Assembly: GCA_020847045.1 (NCBI GenBank)
Contig: JADLCT010000015.1
Location: 36,944 to 100,943 of the forward strand
Direction of reading: 5' to 3'
From: Bryobacterales bacterium
GTDB taxonomy: Bacteria > Acidobacteriota > Terriglobia > Bryobacterales > Bryobacteraceae
Length of the DNA stretch: 64,000 nt
Shown in pieces: positions 17,132-25,052 of the stretch; position 1 is the stretch's first letter; every line of letters starts with the position of its first letter. Below the pieces are notes generated by a model. That model was not told where the DNA came from and did no database searches. It worked only from the letters and a program-made list of their open reading frames with translations. Position numbers and translations under genes: made by a program.

Positions 17132-19096
17132 TTAACGCCCATGATTGGCGAGCAACTCCCACCGCTCACCGAAAAAACCACCCAAGACGATCTTACCTGG
17201 TTGACGGTCTCCTGGCGGAGTTGTTACATCCACCACGGCGTAATCTGGCAGCTTCGGCGTCTGCTGTGAATTCGTCAAGTAATGCGCCTCTCGGAAGGTC
17301 AGCCCTGAGTTCAACACCACATACTTCGAAGGGTTCAGCGGATTGGGGTAGATCAGAATCGCCACGTGCGTAGCCGATGGAAACCGCTGCCCGCCCACCA
17401 CCACGGCCTCGCGCGTCCACTGCACGGGCAATTTGTCAGCGATCTTTCCCAACACCGCGTTCGACCGCGGATCACCCCACAGCACAAGATTCGAAGACGC
17501 GATGTCGGCATCGGTGATCTCCGTGTCCTTCCTCACAATCGCTTCGCCGCGAAACTGGCGCCGCCACTCTGTAATCGCGCGCCTGCTCTCGGACGCCACC
17601 CACTGGGCGGCACCGGCGTGCATCGCCTCGCCCGCCGGCGTCACCATCACGAAGCGGTCCCAGAAGGCATCATCAACCGGACCCTGCAATCCGTGCCGTT
17701 TCCGCACACCGTCCGGCAGCGCTCCAGCGCGCCATTTGCCCGCGGCCTTCACCAGCGGCGCCTGCCACGAACCATCCGATTCAGGCCCCGCCAGCGTCAC
17801 CACCTGGCCGTCGATGGCCACCTTCACCTCGCCCGCCTCCACCAGCGCCGCCCCCGGTGCAAACTCCAGCCGCAGCGCCGAGACATTCACCGTCCGCACC
17901 GCCACATCATGCGCGCCAGCCACCTCGGCCTCGACACGCGCCTTCTCCCAGTGCTTCTCCAATCCATCCACAACAACCCACTTCATGCGGTTGTAGCGCA
18001 GCGTGTAGGTGGTGAACCGCACCTTCTTCGGATATGCCACGCGTCCGCGCTCCATGATCGCGTCCATGCGCCGGTTGATCTCGGCGATTGCATCCGGGTG
18101 ATACCGGTGCGGCGTCTGTGGACCGATGATGTGCGTCAACGTCATGCCTTCCTTGGCCATGTAGGACGCCATGATGTCCGCCGCCTGCTTCTGCTTGTCG
18201 ATCTCACCCGAGTAAGCCACCACCGGGAGATTGAACAGGTTCGCCGCATACTCCGTCGCATCGTAGAGCCGCCATAGGCGTTGCTCGTACCATGGTGGTT
18301 TCGGCCCTCCGCCCCGCATCACGCCCGTATATTCAGCCGTTTCGGCAAACCCAGCGCCGGGCGCCGCTGCCGCCCACACACCCGCATGGTGCGCCGCGAT
18401 GTGCCAGGCCGCCGCGCCCCCCATGGAAAAACCGCGCACGGCGATCCGTTCCCGGTCGATGCGATACTTGCGGCTCACGTCTTCGATGGCTTCGAACAGG
18501 TCCACCTCGCCGGCGAACTTGTTCGCATTGCAGTAACGTCCATATACATGAAGCACGATCGTGTCCGCAGGAGTGAACTGTCCTGGCGAGCGCTCACGAT
18601 CCCAGAGAAAGTTTATCTCCGTCAACGTTTCGGAACGCCCGTGGAGCCAGACATCAAGGCGCCAGTTGTGCGGCGTCTCCGCACGCCAGTTCGACGGAAC
18701 CACCAGACCATATGGCTGCACGCTGCCATCGATCCGCGACACATACCCACGCACCACGAGACCCGTTTGCCGCGCCCACGGCGCATCGCTCCGGGCCAAG
18801 GCATCGGCGCGCGCGCCGCCCTCGCGCAGCAATTCGCGCGCCTTCAGAACCTCATCGGACTGCAAGAATCCGTCAAAGTTGAGCGCATAGTAGACTGAGT
18901 CGTGAAACACCTTGACATCGGCCACCAACGGCGACGGCTTCAGTGTTGCGATCTTCTCCCGCAACCGTGACAACTCCGCGTCCAGTGGCTTTCGATCCGT
19001 CGCGGCGATCTCGACGCCGGGTGGCGGCACAGGCCGCACGCCTTGCGCGAATGCGGAGAAGGCCAGGAGAAGAACGGCGGACCATCTTTGCATCAT
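17132..19096 (-). CDS. Secreted alpha/beta hydrolase, prolyl-oligopeptidase/esterase-like
   Basis: Predicted secreted hydrolase of 654 aa with signal peptide MMQRWSAVLLLAFSAFAQG. An N-terminal helical and beta region leads to a catalytic alpha/beta-hydrolase domain. The nucleophile elbow GFSMGG follows IDRERIAVR (roughly residue 244). A histidine-containing TPHRYHP segment further on is a plausible catalytic His. The C-terminal ~280 residues are additional beta-rich sequence. Overall it resembles acidobacterial and planctomycete prolyl-oligopeptidase-family proteins of unproven substrate, probably carbohydrate esterases or peptidases. It is divergent from the sugar dehydrogenase gene, with only 49 nt between the start codons. 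Confidence 0.78.
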   Translation of the reverse strand: MMQRWSAVLLLAFSAFAQGVRPVPPPGVEIAATDRKPLDAELSRLREKIATLKPSPLVADVKVFHDSVYYALNFDGFLQSDEVLKARELLREGGARADALARSDAPWARQTGLVVRGYVSRIDGSVQPYGLVVPSNWRAETPHNWRLDVWLHGRSETLTEINFLWDRERSPGQFTPADTIVLHVYGRYCNANKFAGEVDLFEAIEDVSRKYRIDRERIAVRGFSMGGAAAWHIAAHHAGVWAAAAPGAGFAETAEYTGVMRGGGPKPPWYEQRLWRLYDATEYAANLFNLPVVAYSGEIDKQKQAADIMASYMAKEGMTLTHIIGPQTPHRYHPDAIAEINRRMDAIMERGRVAYPKKVRFTTYTLRYNRMKWVVVDGLEKHWEKARVEAEVAGAHDVAVRTVNVSALRLEFAPGAALVEAGEVKVAIDGQVVTLAGPESDGSWQAPLVKAAGKWRAGALPDGVRKRHGLQGPVDDAFWDRFVMVTPAGEAMHAGAAQWVASESRRAITEWRRQFRGEAIVRKDTEITDADIASSNLVLWGDPRSNAVLGKIADKLPVQWTREAVVVGGQRFPSATHVAILIYPNPLNPSKYVVLNSGLTFREAHYLTNSQQTPKLPDYAVVDVTTPPGDRQPGKIVLGGFFGERWELLANHGR

Positions 19097-19145
19097 GACG
19101 AATTGTGTAACTTATCACAGGCCGGCCCATCTATCCTCAGTAATC

Positions 19146-20984
19146 ATGCCTGTTCTCCTCTTGGCCTTCTTCTTCTGCTTCACAGCCATCGCGCAATCTC
19201 AGCAGGTACAACTAACCGCAATCGCCACAGGCCTGTCGCGCCCGGTCGACATTCAGCAGCCCGGCGATGGCTCCAACCGCATCTTCGTGCTTGAGCAGGA
19301 GGGTCTCGTACGCGTCATCCAGGACGGCGCACTCAACCCACAACCGGTTCTCGACATTCGCGACCGTGTGACGCGCATCAACTCAGGCGGCGACGAGCGG
19401 GGCCTCCTTGGCCTCGCGTTCCCTCCCGATTTCAAGGCAAAGCAGTATTTCTATCTGAACTACACCAACCGCTCCGGCAACACCACCATCTCCCGTTTCC
19501 ACATGACGGCGGCTGACGCCAACACGGCGGAGGCCGGCTCGGAGAAGATCCTGCTCACAATCAACCAGCCGTTCACCAATCACAACGGCGGACAGCTTCA
19601 GTTCGGGCCCGACGGCTACCTCTACATCGGCATGGGCGATGGCGGCAGCGGGAATGATCCATTCGGACACGCGCAAAGTCCCCGGTCGCTGCTCGGCAAG
19701 ATGCTCCGGATCGACGTGGAATCGAATCCCGCGGCCTACGCCATTCCACCCTCCAACCCGTTTGCCGGCAGCCTGCTCACGTTCCCGGAAATCTGGGCCA
19801 CGGGACTGCGTAACCCCTGGAGGTTCTCCTTCGATCGCGCCACCGGCAACCTCTGGATCGGCGATGTCGGCCAGGGACGCGCCGAAGAGATCGACCTGCA
19901 ACCCGCGTCCAGCAAGGGCGGCGAGAACTATGGCTGGAACAATATGGAGGGCATGCAATGCCGGATGGCCGGCTGCACTCCTTCCGGCATCCGCCCCATC
20001 TTCGAGTACACGCGCGAGAGCGGCGACATCTCCATCACGGGCGGCTACGTGTACCGCGGCTCGATCTCGCCCACCCTGCGTGGCCTGTACATATTTGGCG
20101 ATTATGTTTCCGGCCGCATCTGGGCGTTGCGCGAGGAGAACGGCGGATGGGCCCGGGAACTCCTCATCCGTCCGCCCAACTTCCGCATCTCCACCTTCGG
20201 GCAGGATCAGGCAGGCGAGGTCTATGTCGCCAACTACAGCGGCGGCGGCATCCACCGCATTGATCTCACGGGTCCGCCGCGCCTCACCTCGTCCAGCGTC
20301 GTCAATGGCGCCAGTTTCGCCGCGGGATTGACGCCCGGCTCGGCGGCCTCGGCCTTCACGAGCGGCGCCAAGCTCACGCCGGGCATCATCACGGCTTCGT
20401 CGCTGCCTCTGCCAACGACGCTCGACGGCATTCAGATACTGGTGAACGGCGCGCCAGCCCCGCTCTATGCGGTGGCCAACGTGAACGGCCTCGAGCAGGT
20501 GAACTTTCAGGCGCCGTTCGAACTCGCAGGATCGCAATCCGCACGTGTGGCTGTTCGCCGCGGAGAGGTTACCGGGCAGGCCGTCGATATCCCCGTGCGC
20601 GAAGCGCATCCCGGCGTGTTCACACTGGACGGCGCGAAAGCCATCGTGGTTCACGCCGCCAACAACACGCTGGTCACAGCCTCGTCGCCGCTTCAGCCAG
20701 GCGAGGACGTGTACCTGTACGCCACCGGGCTCGGTCCGGTGGACAACACGCCGGCGACCGGCGCCGCCACGCCCGCATCGCCACTGGCCACGGCCCGCAC
20801 GCTTCCCACGATTACCATTGGCGGCCAAGCATGCCTGGTCCGATTTGCCGGACTCGCCCCGGCCCTTGCCGGCGTGTATCAGGTGAACCTGATCGTCCCG
20901 CCGGGCATCCCCTCGGGCGAGCAGGATCTTGTGCTGGCTTCCGGCGTCTCCCTCGCGCCCGCTGTGCGTGTTCCCTCGCGCTGA
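19146..20984 (+). CDS. PQQ-dependent sugar dehydrogenase with TIGR03437 C-terminus
   Basis: Secreted soluble quinoprotein of the glucose/sorbosone dehydrogenase family, 612 aa from ATG 19146, where a signal peptide (MPVLLLAFFFCFTAIAQS) begins. Residues ~22-370 form the six-bladed propeller. Landmarks are ATGLSRPVDIQQPGDGSNRIFVLEQEG, HNGGQLQFGPDGYLYIGMGDGGSGND, and EIWATGLRNPWRFSFD. The remaining ~230 residues match the repeat-like domain known as TIGR03437, starting VNGASFAAGLTPGS and ending GIPSGEQDLVLASG, which marks Solibacter-type secreted proteins. It would oxidise aldose or oligosaccharide ends in the periplasm and pass electrons to a cytochrome. The longer upstream frame is rejected because it crosses the divergent gene. 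Confidence 0.9.
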   Translation: MPVLLLAFFFCFTAIAQSQQVQLTAIATGLSRPVDIQQPGDGSNRIFVLEQEGLVRVIQDGALNPQPVLDIRDRVTRINSGGDERGLLGLAFPPDFKAKQYFYLNYTNRSGNTTISRFHMTAADANTAEAGSEKILLTINQPFTNHNGGQLQFGPDGYLYIGMGDGGSGNDPFGHAQSPRSLLGKMLRIDVESNPAAYAIPPSNPFAGSLLTFPEIWATGLRNPWRFSFDRATGNLWIGDVGQGRAEEIDLQPASSKGGENYGWNNMEGMQCRMAGCTPSGIRPIFEYTRESGDISITGGYVYRGSISPTLRGLYIFGDYVSGRIWALREENGGWARELLIRPPNFRISTFGQDQAGEVYVANYSGGGIHRIDLTGPPRLTSSSVVNGASFAAGLTPGSAASAFTSGAKLTPGIITASSLPLPTTLDGIQILVNGAPAPLYAVANVNGLEQVNFQAPFELAGSQSARVAVRRGEVTGQAVDIPVREAHPGVFTLDGAKAIVVHAANNTLVTASSPLQPGEDVYLYATGLGPVDNTPATGAATPASPLATARTLPTITIGGQACLVRFAGLAPALAGVYQVNLIVPPGIPSGEQDLVLASGVSLAPAVRVPSR

Positions 20985-21024
20985 GCCACTCTCCCCCTGC
21001 ACGCTGATACACTGTGCGGTCAGG

Positions 21025-22428
21025 ATGTACCGCCGTCAATTTCTCTCCACCCTCGCCGCCGCGCCGCTGCTGGCGCCGCCCAGCGCTTCCTCGAAGCGCA
21101 ATGTCCTGTTCATCTCGATTGATGATCTGAACGATTGGATCGGCTGCCTGGGCGGCCACCCCGACGCCAAGACGCCCAACCTCGACCGTCTTGCCGCCCG
21201 CGGCGTGCTCTTCACCAACTCCCACTGCAACGCGCCCTTGTGCAATCCTTCGCGCGCCAGCATCATGACGGGCATTCGCCCCTCCACCTCGGGCATCTAC
21301 GACAACGGCCAGCCCATGCGCAAGTCACCGGTGCTCGCCAAGGCCACCACTCTCACCCAGCATTTTCGCGCCCATGGCTACGACGTTCTGGGCGGCGGCA
21401 AGATTTATCACACCTCTTATCCCGACCCCGCCAGTTGGGACAGCTATTTTCCCAGCCAGTCGGAAACCAAGCCCGCCGACGTACGGCCACCCACCGTGCC
21501 GGCCAACGGCATCAAGGGGGCGGCCAATTTCGATTGGGGACCGGTGGATGTGAAGGACGAGGAGATGGCCGACTCCAAAGTGGCCGCCTGGGCATCAGGT
21601 GAGTTGAGGAAGGAGCGGGCGAAGCCCTTCTTTCTCGCCTGCGGCATCTATCGCCCGCACCTACCCTGGTATGTGCCTCCGCGCTACTTTGGCCAGTTCC
21701 CCAAGAACGCCCTCGCGATGCCGCGCGTGAAGGACGATGACCTGGACGACGTTCCGCCGACAGGCGTGAAATGGGCCAACCCGGCCAGGGACCACGCAAC
21801 CATCGTGCGCAGCGGCAAGTACCGTGACGCGGTGCAAGCCTATCTTGCCTGCATCCACTACGCCGATGCGCAGGTGGGCAAGCTTCTGGATGCGCTCGAT
21901 GCAAGCCCGCACGCCAGGAACACGATTGCCGTTTTGTGGAGCGATCACGGCTGGCATCTCGGCGAGAAGCTTCACTGGCGCAAGTTCACCTTATGGGAGG
22001 AGGCCACGCGCAACGTCTTTATGGTTTCGGCTCCGGGCGTGACCAAACCCGGCGGCCGCTGCTCGCGGCCCGTCAGCCTGATCGACGTCTACCCCACGCT
22101 GTGCGATCTGGCCGGCCTGCCTCTGCGCAATGAATTGGAAGGCGTTTCGCTGCGGCCATTGTTGAGCAACCCATCCGCCACATGGGACCGCCCGGTGGTC
22201 ACCACGTATCTTCATGGGAATCACGCTGTACGCAGCGAGCGGTGGCGTTACATCCACTACCAGGACGGCGGCGAGGAGCTATACGACGAGCAGTACGATC
22301 CGCAGGAGTGGACCAACCTGGCCGCCAGACCCGAGTATGCCGCCATCAAGCGGGAACTCTCCCGCTGGCTTCCCAACGTGAACGCGGCGGAGAGCGCGCA
22401 CCAGCGCGGAGCAAGTTTCGAAAACTGA
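21025..22428 (+). CDS. Exported sulfatase, iduronate-2-sulfatase-like
   Basis: Sulfatase of 467 aa from ATG 21025, placed so that a TAT-like signal (MYRRQFLSTLAAAPLLAPP) starts the protein. The opening NVLFISIDDLNDWIGCLGGHPDAKTPNLDRL is characteristic of the iduronate-2-sulfatase-like subgroup. The formylglycine motif is CNPSR, with C73. Later features are LWSDHGWHLGEKLHWRKFTLWEE, with conserved metal and substrate residues, and FLACGIYRPHLPWYVP. It lies 40 nt after the sugar dehydrogenase on the same strand and is convergent with the next sulfatase. Substrate not determined; a 2-O-sulfated uronic acid is possible by family analogy. Confidence 0.92.
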   Translation: MYRRQFLSTLAAAPLLAPPSASSKRNVLFISIDDLNDWIGCLGGHPDAKTPNLDRLAARGVLFTNSHCNAPLCNPSRASIMTGIRPSTSGIYDNGQPMRKSPVLAKATTLTQHFRAHGYDVLGGGKIYHTSYPDPASWDSYFPSQSETKPADVRPPTVPANGIKGAANFDWGPVDVKDEEMADSKVAAWASGELRKERAKPFFLACGIYRPHLPWYVPPRYFGQFPKNALAMPRVKDDDLDDVPPTGVKWANPARDHATIVRSGKYRDAVQAYLACIHYADAQVGKLLDALDASPHARNTIAVLWSDHGWHLGEKLHWRKFTLWEEATRNVFMVSAPGVTKPGGRCSRPVSLIDVYPTLCDLAGLPLRNELEGVSLRPLLSNPSATWDRPVVTTYLHGNHAVRSERWRYIHYQDGGEELYDEQYDPQEWTNLAARPEYAAIKRELSRWLPNVNAAESAHQRGASFEN

Positions 22429-22435
22429 GGCGCCG

Positions 22436-24295
22436 CTACACACTCAGATCGGCCAGCAGTTTTTTCAAGGCGGTGACGCCATAGCCCGCCGCGCGTTTCG
22501 GCGCGCGCTTGTCCACCACGTTCATGGTCCGCAGCGCCGCCACGGCCGGCTTGGCCCGTTGCCCCATCGCGGCGATGGCATTCAGCGCCGCCAGCGATAC
22601 ATAGGCGTTCGTCTGATCCGCCGGCGCCAGCGCCACCAGCACGTCCAGCGCACGGCGCGCGTCGGCATCGGAGCCATAACGCCCCAGCGCCTCGCCCGAT
22701 GCGATTCTGACATAAGGCGCCTCGTCCGCAAGGCCCTTCCGCAGAGCATCCGCTTGCGCGCGCACGGCCGGTTCGCCGCGCATCAACAATCCCATCGCGC
22801 CCCAATAACGGACGGCATTGTCGTGATCCGACATCAGCCGGACCAGTTGCTGCTCCACGCCGGGCCGCAGCGACGAAGCCAGTTCCGCCGCCGCGACAAT
22901 CTTCTTCATCGGATAGCGCTTGCCGTCATGTCCCATCACATACGGGGCGTCCGCTCCCGCACGCGCCTGAATCTCACCCTCGGGCAGGAAGCCTACATCG
23001 CGGATGCGCATGATCCAGTCCCGCTCAGCCTGGCGCAACTTCTCCAGCACGGCGCGATGTTCGCGCGACCCGGCCAGGTTGTTCACCTCGTCACGGTCCG
23101 CGTCCAGGTCGTAGAGCTCCTCGGCCGGCTTTGTCTCCCAGAACTTGCGCTGCGCCGCGTTCAGCTTGCCCTCGTCGTACATCTTCTTCCACACCGCCGT
23201 TGCCGGCGTCTCGAACATGTAGGCGATGTACTGTCCGTAGATTTTGTAAGGCATGTAGTTGCGGATATAGACATAGCGCTCATCGCGCACCGTCCGCACC
23301 ATGTCGATGCGTTCGTCCATGCGCCCGCGGAATCCATAGTTGAAGGGTCTCGGCGCCGCCGTGTGCACTCCCATGAACGGCTGCCCCTGATGGTACGGTT
23401 CCGGCTTGCGTCCCACCAGGCTTAACAGCGTCGGCGCCAGATCGACGAACGCCACCATCCGGCCCGTCACGCCACCCTCCCGGTATTCGGGCGGCGCCAG
23501 GTGCTGGAACTTCTTGGGGATATGCACCACGATCGAAACGTTCAATCCCGAGTTGTACGGCCAGCGTTTGCTGCGCGGCATCCCCGAGCCGTGATCGCCA
23601 TAGAAGAAGACGATGGTGTCCTGCTCCAGTCCATCGGCGCGCAACTCCTCCAGCACCTTCCCGGCCAGGCCGTCCATGGTGGTGATGTTGTCGTAGTATT
23701 GCGCCCAATCCTTCCGCACTTCCGGCGTATCGGGATGATAGGCGGGTATGCGCGCCTTGGCGGGATCATGTTTCCAGACGTGCGGACGCGTGCGGATCTG
23801 GCTCTCGTGCGTGATCGTGAAGTTGACGATGGAGAAGAACGGCTGCCCCGCGGCGCGGTTACGCCAGTGCGCCTTCGGGCTTGACTCGTCCCACACCTTG
23901 CCGGGTTCTTCCAGGTTGTAGTCGGTCTTCGAGTTGTTCGTGCAATAGTAGCCCGACTCGCGCAACAGTTGGGGATACATCTGCTGTCCTGGCGCCATGC
24001 GCGTTTCCGAGCGCATGTTTTCGGCGCCCAGCGAGGGCGGGTACATGCCTGAGATGATTGTCGTCCGCGCCGGCGCGCACACCGGAGCGTTCGACCACGC
24101 GTTCTTGTAATAAAGCCCGCGCTTCATCAGGGCATCGAGATTCGGCGTCACTGAATATTCATCGCCGCATCCATGCAGGTGCGGACCGGTGTCCTCGCAG
24201 GTAATCCACAGGATGTTCGGTTTCGCGCCCTCGGCCGCTGGCGCCGCCGCCGCTGTGAGGCCGGCCACAAACTGCCGCCTCGTGGCCTGTGTCAT
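22436..24295 (-). CDS. Exported sulfatase with C-terminal HEAT-like repeats
   Basis: Sulfatase of about 619 aa from ATG 24295, where a TAT-like signal (MTQATRRQFVAGLTAAAAPAAEG) begins; a further upstream frame has no support. The metal site reads TCEDTGPH, where most sulfatases have a DD pair. The formylglycine motif is CAPAR with C73, a variant of a distinct subfamily. After the sulfatase core, the last ~150 residues are helical repeats of HEAT type (phrases such as DNAVRYWGAMGLLMRGEP, DEAPYVRIASGEALGRYG, NAYVSLAALNAIAAMG). It is convergent with the previous sulfatase, 7 nt between stops. The HEAT tail probably mediates substrate or partner contact. Confidence 0.92.
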   Translation of the reverse strand: MTQATRRQFVAGLTAAAAPAAEGAKPNILWITCEDTGPHLHGCGDEYSVTPNLDALMKRGLYYKNAWSNAPVCAPARTTIISGMYPPSLGAENMRSETRMAPGQQMYPQLLRESGYYCTNNSKTDYNLEEPGKVWDESSPKAHWRNRAAGQPFFSIVNFTITHESQIRTRPHVWKHDPAKARIPAYHPDTPEVRKDWAQYYDNITTMDGLAGKVLEELRADGLEQDTIVFFYGDHGSGMPRSKRWPYNSGLNVSIVVHIPKKFQHLAPPEYREGGVTGRMVAFVDLAPTLLSLVGRKPEPYHQGQPFMGVHTAAPRPFNYGFRGRMDERIDMVRTVRDERYVYIRNYMPYKIYGQYIAYMFETPATAVWKKMYDEGKLNAAQRKFWETKPAEELYDLDADRDEVNNLAGSREHRAVLEKLRQAERDWIMRIRDVGFLPEGEIQARAGADAPYVMGHDGKRYPMKKIVAAAELASSLRPGVEQQLVRLMSDHDNAVRYWGAMGLLMRGEPAVRAQADALRKGLADEAPYVRIASGEALGRYGSDADARRALDVLVALAPADQTNAYVSLAALNAIAAMGQRAKPAVAALRTMNVVDKRAPKRAAGYGVTALKKLLADLSV

Positions 24296-24476
24296 TGCGC
24301 CACCCCGTTGTGACGTCCTCACGGCTGCATTGTTTGCCATGTGGGTATCCTATCCGAACTGCACTGGAGCGTGCACCCGTGCCGTGGCTTGGCTGGAAAC
24401 CACCAGGGTCCGGCTGAAATGAGCCTGAAACGCGGTCCCGCCGGGATCCCTCTAATCGGCCAGGAGGCACTGAACG

Positions 24477-24911
24477 ATGCGCAATCAACTTCTCCTCGCA
24501 GCCGTGATCGCCGTCATGGCCGCCGCCCTTCCGGCCGCGGCGCAACGCCCCTACGGGTCCCCTGGCTGGCGCGGTGGACGAGGCCCCGGAACGGGCGGAT
24601 ACAACTACTCCTATGGCCGGACGCCGGAGCGGTACAACCCCATCGCGGCGGCGCAGCGCGACCTGGAGATGATCTTCCGCCGCTCGCGTGTCGATGGCCA
24701 TGAGGCGAACCACTTCCGGCGCGCGCTTCAGGAACTGGACGGCTTCCACCGGAACGCCGCACGGGGCCGCTTTGACGGCCGCAGCATGGAACGCGCACTC
24801 GACAACATGGCCGACCTCGCCCGCGCCGACCAGCTCCATCCGCGCGACCGCCAGATCATCCGCGCGCGTATGGATGATCTGAGTGATTTCCTTCGCGGAG
24901 GCAGGTGGTAG
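24477..24911 (+). CDS. Small exported protein of unknown function
   Basis: Protein of 144 aa with a clear signal peptide (MRNQLLLAAVIAVMAAALPAAAQ) and a strong GGAGG ribosome site at 24463-24467. The mature part starts Gly/Tyr/Arg-rich and flexible (about residues 24-55). It then has a helical Arg/Asp-rich region (DLEMIFRRSRVDGHEANHFRRALQELDGF and onward) that ends in RARMDDLSDFLRGGRW. I do not recognise a named family. The helical half could be a small periplasmic binding or chaperone-like domain, but that is a guess. The gene stands alone, divergent from a sulfatase and convergent with the radical SAM gene. Confidence 0.7.
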   Translation: MRNQLLLAAVIAVMAAALPAAAQRPYGSPGWRGGRGPGTGGYNYSYGRTPERYNPIAAAQRDLEMIFRRSRVDGHEANHFRRALQELDGFHRNAARGRFDGRSMERALDNMADLARADQLHPRDRQIIRARMDDLSDFLRGGRW

Positions 24912-24950
24912 CGCGACGCTGGCGCCCCTCTGATTTCGCTGCCCGAATGG

Positions 24951-24984
24951 AAAAAACCCCGTTGGGAGATTCCCAACGGGGTTT
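24951..24984 (-). terminator. Strong rho-independent terminator of the radical SAM gene
   Basis: A perfect 14-bp inverted repeat (arms 24954-24967 and 24971-24984) encloses a GAT loop. Read on the minus strand, it is followed by a run of six T (the A run at 24951-24956 on the plus strand). It lies downstream of the radical SAM gene, which ends at 25053. On the plus strand only three T follow, so it may also stop the small exported protein's transcript, but less well. Confidence 0.88.
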
Positions 24985-25052
24985 AGTGGCAGGCAAAGAA
25001 GTGAGGCTCTGGGCGCCGTTCTCAGCCTATTTCGCGCATGCGGCGGGAGCGA

